Of a DNA stretch of 64,000 nucleotides, positions 35,574 to 46,122 are shown one piece after another (within the stretch, counting starts at the first letter, position 1; the number at the start of each line of letters is the position of its first letter). The stretch comes from Platerodrilus igneus. Taxonomy: Eukaryota > Arthropoda > Insecta > Coleoptera > Lycidae. The DNA lies in the NCBI GenBank assembly GCA_036346225.1, contig JARFIW010000831.1, positions 930,001 to 994,000 of the forward strand, in the 5' to 3' direction. The position numbers and the translations under genes are program-made. A model generated the notes under the pieces. The model saw only the letters and a list, made by a program, of their open reading frames with translations, was not told the DNA's origin and did no database searches.

Positions 35574-35887
35574 CTGTAATTTTTAGTATTAATAACGTAG
35601 TTAGTAAAACAAAACAAAACCAACACAAATTTCATTCATCACAAAATTTCATAAAAACCAATAGTTTAATAAATGTAAGTATAGATTTAAGAAATTCTCC
35701 AAATATGTTAACTATTTAATTATAGAACTAAGTGTAAGGAAACATACTTTCCGAAACGTCAGTTATTAATAAATGACTTTGGCATATTTTGATTAATTTA
35801 TGACATTTGGACGAAGTAAAACCCAAAATCGAATCTTAATTTAATATTAATAACGTCCAGAAACAAAGAATCTATTATAATATCAAG
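35574..35887 (+). repeat. PLE1 5' pseudo-LTR
   Basis: Direct repeat of 38659-38928 and inverted repeat of 33660-33960. It ends at 35887, directly before the PLE1 start codon, as expected for the pseudo-LTR arrangement of Penelope elements. It contains the hammerhead-like motif and about 45 bp (AATATTAATAACG..TAATA) present in the left copy but missing from the right-hand one. Confidence 0.8.
35723..35766 (+). ncRNA. hammerhead-like motif, degenerate 5' core
   Basis: Stem I (AACU/AGUU), stem II (GGAAA/UUUCC, loop CAUAC), then GAAAC and GUC are all present, but the CUGANGA core reads AAGUGUAA. The framework of a Penelope hammerhead is kept while the catalytic 5' core is lost. Repeated at 38811-38852 (plus) and 33763-33803 (minus). 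Confidence 0.4.
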
Positions 35888-38312
35888 ATGGGCTTTTACC
35901 AACATATAAGAAGTAAATTTGGAGAAGATATCTTAAAATCTATGAAGAGATGGGCTAATATAACTCTAAAATTGGCTAACATTAACAACAGGTCGTATTT
36001 CTTAGAAAGATGCAGAAGAAAATGTTGTACCTGACCACATTCAGCATAGCACAATAAACTGTGACAACCTATTAAACACAAGCAGTGGTAAACTTTTCTA
36101 TAGAATAAGTAGATTCCAAACTAATATGAAGACCAAAATCCTATCTTTAGAAATAGAAGTTACTCATTCTAAACAAACACAACTAAAACATGAACTCAGC
36201 ACTCTAAAAACAAATCTACAAACCTTATTACCTTCCAAATACTTTCAAGACTTCAACTACAAACAGAACTCATTTTACAATAAACGATTTATTCAGATTA
36301 GAAAAATCAATGTACAAAAGTTTAATAAAATAAAAAACAATTCAGAAACAAAAAGTACGCTCTTTTTGGACAATAACAAATGGCTAGTAAATATTTCTGA
36401 TGTAATAATACCATCAGATATCAGCGATTTTTTATCTTTGGGTCCTAAATTCAACCTACCGGTTATCACCAAAGATATTCATATTGGAAAATTACTAGCC
36501 AACATTGAAAATATTTTAGAGGCACACGAAGAAAATAATAAAAACAAACTTAGGGCACAAATCATCAACAAAATTACAAATTTTTTATTGAATCCAAAAA
36601 CTCAAATAACATCAGTACTATCTATAAAACTAAATGTAAAGTAAATAGGTTTTTGAAGACACACCCAGAAATAATCATCACCAATGCAGATAAAGGAGCA
36701 GTTACCGTTATTATGACACGCACACAATACAACACCTTATCAGAAAAATTATTGAACGATACAACCACTTACAAAAAACTAAACAAAGATCCTACATTCA
36801 CAATTCAAAAGAATGTTAACGACCACATTAAGTTATTGGAATCTAAAAAGATGATTACAGAACAACAAAAGAAAGAACTCACTCAAAATAATTCCATTGC
36901 AGGCAGATACTACGGACTTCCAAAGATACACAAACCCGAATTATCACTTAGACCTATCATCTCATCTATCATGACACCAACGTACAACTTAGCTTCATTT
37001 CTATCAACAATTTTAAGTAATGCATTCCCCATTGAATCCAGTTACAGTATCAAAGATTCCTTCACATTTGTCGAATGTTATAAACTATATACTATCCCAA
37101 ACGAATTTATTCTAATATCATTAGATGTCAAATCTTTATTCACTAACATACCAACAGATTTAGTTATCAACATCTTAAAAGAAAAGTGGAGTACTATTAA
37201 AAAACATTGTAACTTTTCACTTGATCTGTTCATCAGTAGTATATATTTGGTAATTAACAACACACATTTTACATTTCAAAATAATTTTTATCTACAAGTA
37301 TCTGGTACACCCATGGGTTCCCCGATCTCACCAATACTTGCTCAATTAGTAATGGACAATGTTATAGACACCATAAAACCACAGTTACCCTTCAAACTAG
37401 ATTTCATCGTAAAATACGTAGATGACATAATTTGCTCTATCCCAAAAGACAAAATCGAAGAAACTACTATAGCATTCAACAATTTCCATCCAAAACTTCA
37501 GTTTACTACAGAAACAGAAACCAACAGAAAACTAAGTTTTTTAGATACCATCGTCATTAGAGATTCCAACAATAAACTTATATTTGATTCATACAAAAAA
37601 CCAACAAATTCAGGCCGCTATCTCAATTTTCACTCAAATCATACTTTCAGACATAAAATAAATACTGCCCTAACTTTAAAAACAGAATTTTAAAATTTCC
37701 GACCCCATTTTTCTTACAACTAATCTTAAACAACTACAAAAAACTTTACTAAACAATGGATATCCTAAATCTTTAACAAATAAACTAATTTTTCAAACTA
37801 AACAAATACATCCAGATAAACACATAGGAACCGAACTTAACAAATACAAAACACTTCCATACATACAACAACTAACACCATCTTTAATAAAACTATTAGA
37901 AACTCTACAAATAAAAATTTCGACTAAATATGAAAATAGCATTAAGAACATATTTACCAGGACCAAAGACAATATCCCAAAATCACTAAAAGCAATACCA
38001 TATACAGCATCCCTGTAGCTGCAATAAACAATATATAGGACAATCGAAACAGTGGCTGAAGAACAGAATAATACAACATAAAAGTGATCAAAATTAAACA
38101 AAAATCATGCGCCCTAACTATACATTTAAATGCATATCAACACCAAGCAGATTTTGACAACACAAAATATTAGATACAGAAAGTATATACAAAACAGATT
38201 ATTTCTAGAAAGTTATCATATCCAAAAACAAATCAATACAATTAATTTTAAAAATGACATAGATAACCTACACAAAAGTTATGCATTTTTATTCTCCTTA
38301 AATAAAAAGTAA
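35888..38312 (+). pseudogene. Penelope-like retroelement PLE1: reverse transcriptase + GIY-YIG endonuclease
   Basis: The protein starts at the ATG 35888 next to the pseudo-LTR. Order: an N-terminal region (to about 36640), RT from about 36653 with 'ADKGAVTVIMTRTQY', 'GRYYGLPKIHK', 'SLDVKSLFTNIP', 'GTPMGSPISPI', the catalytic 'YVDD' (about 37418-37429) and 'FLDTIVIRD'. A linker follows, then GIY-YIG (CSCNKQYIGQSKQWLKNR near 38015-38065; H..DF near 38145), ending at 38312. This is the canonical Penelope-like layout: RT primed at nicked DNA, with GIY-YIG as nickase. Frame breaks occur near 36030, 36608, 37676-37708, 37980, 38011, 38092 and 38102. Most sit in homopolymers one base short, and the left arm keeps the longer version at three of them. 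It may be intact in reality. Confidence 0.9.
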
Positions 38313-38419
38313 TAAACACCATTTAAACTGATTAAAGCAGTCTAAAATTAACATACACACACACACACACAAATGCATACACACATACATTATAATTTAT
38401 TTTACATGTATAAATAACT

Positions 38420-38454
<35 letters not shown>

Positions 38455-38459
38455 GCACG

Positions 38460-38490
<31 letters not shown>

Positions 38491-38921
38491 CACACATGCA
38501 CACATTCAAACACATTAGAACGTAATATACAACTGTATATAAATGATAATATTTTTATTAATTATAATGTTTCAGTAGATTATCATAATTTTATATAATT
38601 TATAAGTAACAACATCTTTAATTTTTAAAATTTTATTTTCTTATTTGTAGTTGACACTTCTGTAATTTTTAGTATTAATAACGTAGTTAGTAAAACAAAA
38701 CAAAACCAACACAAATTTCATTCATCACAAAATTTCATAAAAACCAATAGTTTAATAAATGTAAGTATAGATTTAAGAAATTCTCCAAATATGTTAACTA
38801 TTTAATTATAGAACTAAGTGTAAGGAAACATACTTTCCGAAACGTCAGTTATTAATAAATGACTTTGGCATATTTTGATTAATTTATGACATTTGGACGA
38901 AGTAAAACCCAAAATCGAATC

Positions 38922-38928
<7 letters not shown>
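38313..38928 (+). repeat. PLE1 3' UTR and 3' pseudo-LTR
   Basis: Contains (CA)n/(CG) runs (38361-38491) and, from about 38659, the third pseudo-LTR copy with its hammerhead-like motif (38811-38852). It ends CGAATCTTAATTTTA into (TA)n at 38928. Confidence 0.8.

Positions 38929-38972
<44 letters not shown>
38929..38972. repeat. (TA)n microsatellite, right flank of PLE1
   Basis: TA repeat; with 33615-33651 it brackets the compound Penelope insertion. Confidence 0.95.
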
Positions 38973-38975
<3 letters not shown>

Positions 38976-39335
38976 CAGTTTGGAGATAATGACCTTGCAC
39001 AAATACGACATATTATTAATGGATTTGAGGTTAGCTGGAGGAAAGTATACTCTTTTTTAAGGCCTAAATTTTCGAATTTATTTAAAATTCTTGATCACAG
39101 GCTTTCTAAAATACAATTAACTAGGCTAACATTTATATGAATTGCTATTAACTTACAAGGTGAGGATATATATTAAATTAACATAGATATTAAATCGAAA
39201 ATTTTTTTTAAAATAATATTTGCTTCAAGTTGTTGTATAAAAATTGTATAACTTGTATAAATATAAAAATGTCAGATTTTGAAACCTTTCAGTTTCACTT
39301 TTTTATTATTTAAAGCTTTAAATATAGGATGCCTA

Positions 39336-39378
<43 letters not shown>

Positions 39379-39540
39379 ATGAGCCTGAGTGTGCGTGCAT
39401 GTTATATTTATATGTGTGTCCATGCATATTTCTGATTATGTATTTTAAATCTGTTTGTTTGTTAGTACGTGTGTGTATGTGTACATGTGTATGTATGTAT
39501 GAATGTGGTGTACATGTATGATGTGAAGTATTAATCACTA
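38973..39540. other. unrecognised stretch with (GT)n at 39337-39374
   Basis: No gene supported. The open frames at 39272-39538 on both strands arise from GT/AC-rich low complexity. Confidence 0.4.
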
Positions 39541-39791
39541 CAATATCAATTATTGCATTAGGTACAGGTTACTTCTGAAGACTAAGTAAGTAAGTATAAA
39601 TCGAACTTAAACCACCAATATCTGTTTTTTATTTATACAATTTTTTTGCGAAAAATATGATACATTTCAAGGAATAATATTTTTTTTTGTATCTTTTTCT
39701 AGTTCTAAAATTTTAGGATGTTCAAAATCAATTTTGTGATCTAAATTGAGTGAGTGACTTGATAAAGCACAAGAATTTGGTTTGATTCTAA
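39541..39791 (-). pseudogene. Penelope-like element PLE2, 3' half of GIY-YIG (separated by BEL1)
   Basis: On the minus strand 39791-39650 continues the GIY-YIG domain begun at 46123-46256: 'KPNSCALSSHSLNLDHKIDFEHPKILELE', the counterpart of the S-C-A-L...H...DF..TKILD block of PLE1. BEL1 (39792-46122) sits between the halves. By alignment to PLE1 a few residues are missing at the junction, implying a small target deletion or loss of the duplication. Confidence 0.8.
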
Positions 39792-40202
39792 TGTGTGGTA
39801 CACGTTGGAGTGTATAAAAAATCGGGACTGCTCCAGAACGTTTCCCAAAGCGTAAAGCTTAGCAAATGGACTGTAAGTGTATGCAATTGGAGGTAAGGCG
39901 CGAAAAACAGTCACATAGGTCAAACCGTAATTAATGCTTTGCTTACCTTGCAATGTTGTTCACCAATTTACTCCCGCGAAGATAGGTGTTGTTTACCGGT
40001 CGACGCAATCTGGTCAGGCAGCAGCACTTATGCACTCGCGGTTATAGTTATTACGTGCTGAGTCGGTGAAACGATACGAGAGAGTCATGTTGCTGAAGCG
40101 AAAAGGATTTATCGCTCCGCCATATGTGTAGCACAACAATAATATACGATAAGGCCATCTATATTGTCAATCGCTGACCTCCAACTGTATGAAGTTTTAA
40201 CA
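39792..40202 (-). repeat. BEL1 3' LTR
   Basis: 411 bp direct repeat of 45703-46122; begins TGTGTG and ends TTAACA on the plus strand. The two copies differ by several substitutions and small indels, so the insertion is not recent. No matching target-site duplication was found at the outer ends. Confidence 0.9.
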
Positions 40203-40216
40203 TACCTCCCACCCAA
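40203..40216 (-). promoter_or_regulatory. BEL1 polypurine tract
   Basis: On the minus strand GGGTGGGAGGTA directly precedes the 3' LTR, the expected plus-strand primer position. Confidence 0.7.
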
Positions 40217-40414
40217 AATGGTAAATTTTGTTGTATACCGTGAAATGAATGGGAGAAAAAAATGAAAATAGAAATTTAAAAAAAAATGTTTAAGTATGTA
40301 TAAATTAATCGAGTACTCTGCATTTAGCTTCCTGCATTAAAATATAAAATAAAACATAATTTGTAGAGAAAGAAGAAAAAAAAATAAAAATTGCATGTTA
40401 GAATGCTGAATTAC

Positions 40415-41182
40415 TTATGGAGGAGGAAGTGGTACCATCTTGTTAATTGGGCGGACCGCTTCGCCTGTGGGTGTTTTTAGTTTTACAACTCTTGTTACAC
40501 AATCTATACCCCTAGAGGATAAGTAGTGCGCAATGACGGGGTTAGCTTGATCAAAATGTTTATATATTTCTAACATTTCTCTAGCCGCCCCACAAAAATT
40601 GCGGCCTTGATCGGAGTATATGTTCGTGGGTAACCCGCGTCTGGCTATAAATTTAACTAATGCAGCAAGACAGGCTTCCGTTGTTAAAGCTGTGACAACC
40701 TCCATATGAATGGCACGTGACACCATACAAATAAAGAGGGCAATATATGCCTTTTGAAATTTTGTCGATCGCAACCAGGATAGTTTGATTGTAAAAGGAC
40801 CGGCAAAATCCAAACCGGTATGCGTAAAGCATCTTCCGGGTTCGAGGCGATAAAGCGGAAGATCTGCCATAGGAGGCTGAATAGGCTCCCCTTGAAAACG
40901 ATAGCAAGTCAGACAGCGAAATATTCTACTTCGAATTAATTGACGGATACAAGGAATCCAAAATGTACGGGTAACTAATGATTGAGTTAGCCGCGGACCC
41001 CCATGACCTGAATATATGTGATAGTAATCACATATTAATACAGCTAACCTGCTGTTTTTTGGGATAAGGTAGGGATGTTTGCTAGTTATGGAAAGGCTGG
41101 AATGTCGCAAACGGCCCCCCACCATGACGAATCCCGTGGGAGAGAGAAAAGGTGACAACGGACGGTACATTTTTGTGCTAGG
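40415..41182 (-). pseudogene. BEL1 integrase, internally deleted
   Basis: Minus strand, in frame with the upstream RNase H block after one stop (41185-41183). It shows the zinc-binding H..H..C..C module ('YYHIYSGHGGPR...FRCLTCYRFQ'), the first catalytic Asp in 'GLDFAGPF' and the second in 'YSDQGRNFCG'. The core then jumps at about 40504-40511 from 'HYLSSRGI' to the extreme C-terminal 'VVKLKTPTGEAVRPINKMVP' tail. The expected third catalytic Glu region and much of the C-terminal domain are gone, with the frame kept. The element therefore cannot encode an active integrase. The final stop is at 40415-40417. Confidence 0.85.
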
Positions 41183-42049
41183 TTACCCTTTTTCTAGTAA
41201 GACGATATCGTCGTAGATGTGCTCGTACTGAGTAATTCTAATGGCAAATGTGAGAGCGCTACGATACTCAGAGGCATTTAACGAACCAGTAGTTTTTGCA
41301 AGATTACGTTTGCGTGCAAGGCAGTTAAACGTGAACCTTTTAACGTACGCAAAAATTAGTTGAACTTTTAGCAAGTTCGAGGACCTTTGTAGTACTACCA
41401 AGTATTGTTTTACATCAACAGTAGAGACGAGTGCGTATTGTACGGCTTTAAACCCGTCTGCAATATTGTGTGTGTATTTATCACTTGGCCAATCACAATA
41501 ATCGCGGTAGAAATAATCAGGACCCTGCCACCAGAGTGTACAATTCAGTAGTTCGGATGGCTTCAATCCTCGGCTTGCAGGATCGGAAACATTCGCAGAA
41601 CTGGGAACGTATCTCCATATGGCTGTGGGTTGATTTTCATGAATTTGCACCACTCGGTTTGCAAAAAATAATTTTAACTGATAAGATGGCGTACAAATCC
41701 ACGTCAGTGTGTTTGTAGAGTCACTAAAGCATATTGGATCTAGTAAATTGATGGTGTCAAATGCCAATGCTGAATGTTTCATTACTTTTGCCAAAAGACA
41801 TGCCGCTCCTAATTCAAGACGAGGAATGGTCCACGTTTTCAAAGGGGCTACACGGGTTTTGGAAGCTACCAAATGTACATATATTTTTTCATCAACTTCG
41901 AATCGCAGATACACAACAGCGGCCATCGCTACGGAACTGGCGTTGGAGAATCCGATTAAACGGGCTTGACTGTTGCCGATTTTCCAAATAGATCGTGGTA
42001 TTGTTATGTATTCGAGAAGTGGCAGTTCAATTTGAATTTGCTGCCATTC
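41183..42049 (-). pseudogene. BEL1 RNase H and connection region
   Basis: In the same frame as the RT, separated from it by a single stop codon near 42050 (no frameshift: 123 bases between the blocks). 'GFSNASSVAMAAVVYLRF' near 41950-41900 is the RNase H start, with Asn where BEL/Pao elements usually have Asp. 'CFSDSTNTLTWI' and 'NVSDPASRGL' follow, as in the family. It ends at a stop at 41183-41185. Confidence 0.8.
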
Positions 42050-43138
42050 TTAAAGAATTTCTGCGGGCAATTGTTCATCCCAATCCACCTTTTGTAGCCA
42101 TAGGCGTTGCATAAGGCATTTGAGAAGAACCGTAAATGGACTTAAATAACCATCAATATCGAATATGCGTGCTATGCGTGACAAAATTCCTCGCTTAGTA
42201 GGGATGTCTGCAATATTTGGAACTTTACATCTAAATGTTTCGGAACCCATATCCCAACAGAGACCCAGAACATCACGTGTTGTCAAAGTGGGATTAGAGT
42301 TCGGTAGATTTAGAACGTCCGTCTCCGACTTATCAATAACTGAAGTGTGTGAACTTCCCCATTTTCCTAAGTCGAAGTTACCTAGTTTTAGTAAATTGAT
42401 CAATTCATTTTTTAGAAGGAGAGTTTCTTCTACTGAATCGGATCCAGTCAAAATATCATCAATGTAAGTTGATGATCTAAGGGCTCGGGAAGCCCGGGGG
42501 TACGAGTGACCCTCGTCTTCTACCAACTGCTGTAGAACACGAAGGGCAAGGAAAGGGCTACAGGTAGCGCTTAAAATAACGCGGGTATGTTCATATTCCG
42601 TTAAAGGTTCACAATGGTGAAACCTCCAAAAAATATGTAAATCTTCTGGGTGAACGACTATAGATCTAAACATTTGTGGAATATCGCAAGTGAGTGCGAC
42701 TTGAGGTATTCGAAATCTTGTTATTACAAGACCAATATCAGATTGTAATTTGGGGCCCGGTAAAAGAATATCATTGAGACTTGTACCATTAATATCCCCA
42801 TCGGCAGGACTAAACACGACTCGAACTTGAGTACTAGATGGCTTATTTTTAACCACGCCGTGGTGAGCCATGATATATAAGGACTGTTTCACAGCGGGAG
42901 TGAGTTGTCCCTGCGATATATAATTAGCAATATTTTCTGAATATAATTTATAAAAGTTTTTCTTGCGTGCAAATCGAGCTTCTAGTTTTAGAAAGCGATT
43001 GGTAGCTAATTCTCGTGTCGAACCTAATGTTCGGGAAATGTTTTCTATGAACGGTAGTCGAACCACATACTGGCCTAACTCGCTTCGTATAGTAGTGGAC
43101 TTGAAATAATTTTCACAAGCCACGTTTTCAGGCGACAT
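42050..43138 (-). pseudogene. BEL1 reverse transcriptase
   Basis: 362 residues with BEL/Pao RT blocks: 'HHGVVKNKPSSTQVRVVFSP' , 'DIPQMFRSIVVHPED', 'LRVLQQLVEDE' and the catalytic 'YIDD' (42466-42455), then 'LGLCWDMGSETF' and 'KCLMQRLWLQKVDWDEQLP'. It is joined to the upstream protease region by a -1 frame change near 43173-43174, where an AA run appears one base short. It ends in a premature stop at 42050. Confidence 0.9.
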
Positions 43139-44418
43139 TGGCGGCGTAAATGGTATTTCTTCAGCTTCCCAGAAGGCACGATGGTGTCGCTAAGGGACGG
43201 TTCTTCCAAGATGCTAGTGTACAACGCAACCCCTGAATACGGTTGACTTAATGCTGGTACATCACCCATAATAACCCAACCAAACGAGGTAAGAAGCGCC
43301 GATGGCTTGCGTGTTATACGCAACGAATCGTTGGGTGTGGCATCTAAGACAGCTTGAACACCTAACAGCATATTGACCGGAGCGGATATGTGAAATTTAG
43401 GATCCGCCAATTGTAGGGACGAAAATTTGTCTATTAAATGCTTAGATAAATTTGCTATCGGAAGATCTGTGGTAATACGAGATAAAACAACAGCCTGTAA
43501 ATTTAAAGAAACGTTTTGATCATATATTGATGTAACGTTACAGGTAGCAATTCCATGAACTTTTTCTAGCGGAGATTGGCCTACTCCACGTATTTCAAAA
43601 GGACATTTCTTGCGTTTAAGACCTAACTTGTTAGCTAAAGATAATGTGATGAAATTAGAATGCGACCCTTGATCTAAAACCAAGCGACAGCGATGCCAAC
43701 TACCGTCACAGGCTAAAATTCGTACCTGCGCCGTGGCTAAAAGCGCAACGGTTCCCTGTTCATTTGCACAGGAATGAACAAGAGAGACTGGAGCAAGAAA
43801 ATGTTCAGCCAAATTAGCGGCACCTGAAGAGTGTCCTACCGCGCTTTGTGGCGGAGTCGGAGTACTGCATGAAATTGGTGCCTCGATACACAGTAGCGTA
43901 TGGTGCATTTTACTACCGCACCGTTTGCACTGATTTTCTGACTCACAAGTCGAAAGGGGATGTGGTGATAAACACGCAAAACATCTTTGATATTGCTTTA
44001 CCATGTATTGCCTTTCTAGAGTTGATAAAGCTAATAATCTTGGACATCTGTAAAATTTGTGAAACTGATCCTCGCAGGCAGGACAGGGCTTAGAAACGGC
44101 CTGCTTTGCATTAAATCGTCGTGAAGTAACTTCCTGTGCGGACATTGTTACACGCTTATTGTTTACAGAATTTGTATAATATGGTCGAGGGTTAGCCCTT
44201 TGTGGTGGACTAGACACATTTTTTGATGGTGGTGTATTATTGTTACCGCTCACCAGTGCTAAGATAGAACATTTGTTGCGTAAATATTTTATAAAATCGT
44301 TAAATTTCGGAAACGTTTCATTTAAATGTTCCTTTTCGAATTCTTGTCTCGACTTCAAATCTAATAAACCGAGGGACAAAAATAAAAATATGTGATCGGC
44401 CAACTCAGGTAGCTGCAT
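43075..44418 (-). pseudogene. BEL1 gag C-terminus, zinc knuckles and aspartic protease
   Basis: 447 residues. N-terminal 'PELADHIFLFLSLGLLDLKSRQEFE' is the end of the BEL/Pao capsid-like domain. Cys/His clusters follow: 'CPACEDQFHKFYRC', 'CFACLSPHPLSTC', 'CKRCGSKMHHTLLC'. The protease active-site region reads 'LVLDQGSHSNFITLSLANKLG', with Gln in place of the usual Ser/Thr of D-S/T-G, so the protease may be inactive. Retropepsin flap-like and 'ADLPIANLS..LIDKF' blocks follow as in the family. The frame joins gag through a short T run at 44451-44453. Confidence 0.85.
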
Positions 44419-45134
44419 GTCGATAAGAGCTGTGACGTTGGCTTGCAGGGTTTCACATCACTAAGAACTTTTGGGGAATCCGTCTTTAGTTGAGATAGTG
44501 AAAATATTTTTGATAAATAATGATTAGCAATTAGCCGTTTATTAGTGTAGCGTTGAACTAAGAGATTATAAACAACCATATAATTTTCTGGAGCAAATCG
44601 AACAGATTGTGCTATCTTCAATGCCGTCGCATCCAAATAAGAAAGCAAATATGTGAATTTTTCGCAATCATTAAGTGCGTTATTGTTGTGAATAATGTTG
44701 TCATATAGAGATTTAAACGCACCGAATTTCTCGGGGTCACCTCGAAATATATCTATTTTTATTTCTGGTAAATGAACATTAGATCTGGTATTTCCAGAAA
44801 TGTCAATAGTATTTACATTGGGCGTCGTATCGGGAGCGACATAGCGCGCTGCATTAGCTAAAATATCATAGTACATAGTATTGAACGTAGATTCTAGATT
44901 AACGGTATCCTTAAATAAGGTTTTATAAACGTCAGAGAGTGACGATAATTCATCTACGACATCTAAAAATTTTGTTCTTACGTCATCTAGCTGACTAAAA
45001 CGAGCTTTAAATTAATCAAGATTAGTTGGTAACGTTGAAATTAAATCGTATCAATCTTGCAAACGTCGCGAGTACCTTTCTTTGCGATTTGTTAATCGTT
45101 TAAATTCAACAATAACTTCACGTTCTGGTTCCAT
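44361..45134 (-). pseudogene. BEL1 gag N-terminal region
   Basis: The likely start is the ATG at 45134-45132 (MEPEREVIVEF). Two in-frame stops (45053-45051 and 45014-45012) interrupt it at codons 28 and 41. The rest is open to 44361, with 'LPEIKIDIFRGDPEKFGAFKSLYDNII', 'KFTYLLSYLDATAL' and 'LVQRYTNKRLIANHYLSKI', the typical capsid-like segments of BEL/Pao gag. It is followed by a frameshift into the protease-bearing frame. Confidence 0.85.
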
Positions 45135-45653
45135 ATTGTACCAGGTATACTCGTAACAAATTGAAATCACAAATAACTAATAGAAAATGTAACGCAGTTG
45201 CAAAGCCTTAAAGGGAAACACAGTACTCGTGGAGAAGCAATGCTAATGTTGGTACAGACTTAAACTGACATAAGTGAATTTAGAACTCTAAGAAATAAAG
45301 TGCATTAGGTACGTAATATTTACAAACAAAAATGTAATCAAACAGTTTCGTTAAAGTCCTTTGACTTATTTTGTTATCTACACAGCTGATTGATAAGCGT
45401 AGTAACAAGATGTTAATCAACTACAGACTTTAAATAAATTGCAACAAGTTTTTGAACACCTGTGATGCTAAATACAAAGTACTCGTTTTGTTGATAATAA
45501 TTGAAATTTGAAATCTTTAATAGAAATCATGCATTTGAATATTCAAACCCACTTTTAGAAAATAGTTTTGAAAATGAATTAATGTAATAATTTAAATTTT
45601 AATGATCCCGCTAATGAATTATATTACTTTTGACTATAATTCAAAGCTTATTT

Positions 45654-45706
45654 GCTCAGAAGAACCACTTTTTGTGATATGGGGCTCAGAAGGACCACTT
45701 TTTGTG
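45654..45706 (-). repeat. BEL1 primer-binding region, tandemly duplicated
   Basis: Next to the 5' LTR on the minus strand, CACAAAAAGTGGTCCTTCTG (with GAGC) at 45706-45684 is repeated 30 bp further in (45676-45654) with one C to T change. TGGTCCTTCTGAGC is the probable PBS; the matching tRNA was not identified. BEL2 has TGGTCCTATTCGTGC in the same position. Confidence 0.65.
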
Positions 45707-46122
45707 TGCTACACGTTGGAGTGTATAAAAAATCGGGACAGCTGCAGAACGTTTCCCAAAGCGTAAAGCTTAGCAAATGGACTGTAATTGTATGCAATTG
45801 GAGGTAAGGCGCGAAAAACAGTAACATAGGTCAAACCGTAATTAATGCTTTGCTTACCTTGCAATGTTGTTCACCAATTTACTCCCGCGAAGATAGGTGT
45901 TGTATACCGGTCGACGCAACCTGGTCGGGCAGCACCACTTAATGCACTCACGGTTGTATTTATTAGGTGTTGAAGCGGTGAAGAACGATACGAGAGGGTC
46001 TGATTGATGTTGGTGAAGCGATAAGGATCTATCGCTCCGCCATATGTGTAGCACAACAATAATATACGATAAGGCCATCTATATTGTCAATCGCTGACCT
46101 CCAACTGAATGAAGTTTTAACA
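45703..46122 (-). repeat. BEL1 5' LTR
   Basis: 420 bp partner of 39792-40202. Right outer flank (CGTTGTT...) belongs to the GIY-YIG domain of PLE2. Confidence 0.9.

Larger units (their letters stand above)
33652..35579 (-). pseudogene. Penelope-like element PLE1, inverted 5'-truncated copy
   Basis: Minus-strand copy of the 3' half of the element at 35888-38928. From 35579 downward it encodes RT blocks (SLDVKSLFTNIP; GTPMGSPISPILAQLV; KYVDDIICSIP; FLDTIVIRD), then a GIY-YIG endonuclease (CNKQYIGQSKQWLKNRI near 34600-34540), a (TG)n 3' UTR (34118-34268), and a pseudo-LTR (33652 to about 33960). It lacks the N-terminal half. A one-base shortening of a T run at 35418-35422 breaks the frame, but three other runs are one base longer than in the plus-strand copy. 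The break at 35574-35579 shares a TGTAA microhomology with the pseudo-LTR it joins. Confidence 0.85.

Noticed and set aside
37793..38101. Minus-strand 102-residue frame resembling 34531-34830
   Set aside because: It is the antisense of the PLE1 GIY-YIG region; the similarity comes from the inverted copies.
39272..39538. Two overlapping open frames of 80-88 residues
   Set aside because: Produced by GT/AC low-complexity sequence on both strands.
39792..46122. Target-site duplication for BEL1
   Set aside because: Flanks (left TTCTAA, right CGTTGT) do not match at 4-6 bp with any reasonable LTR boundary.
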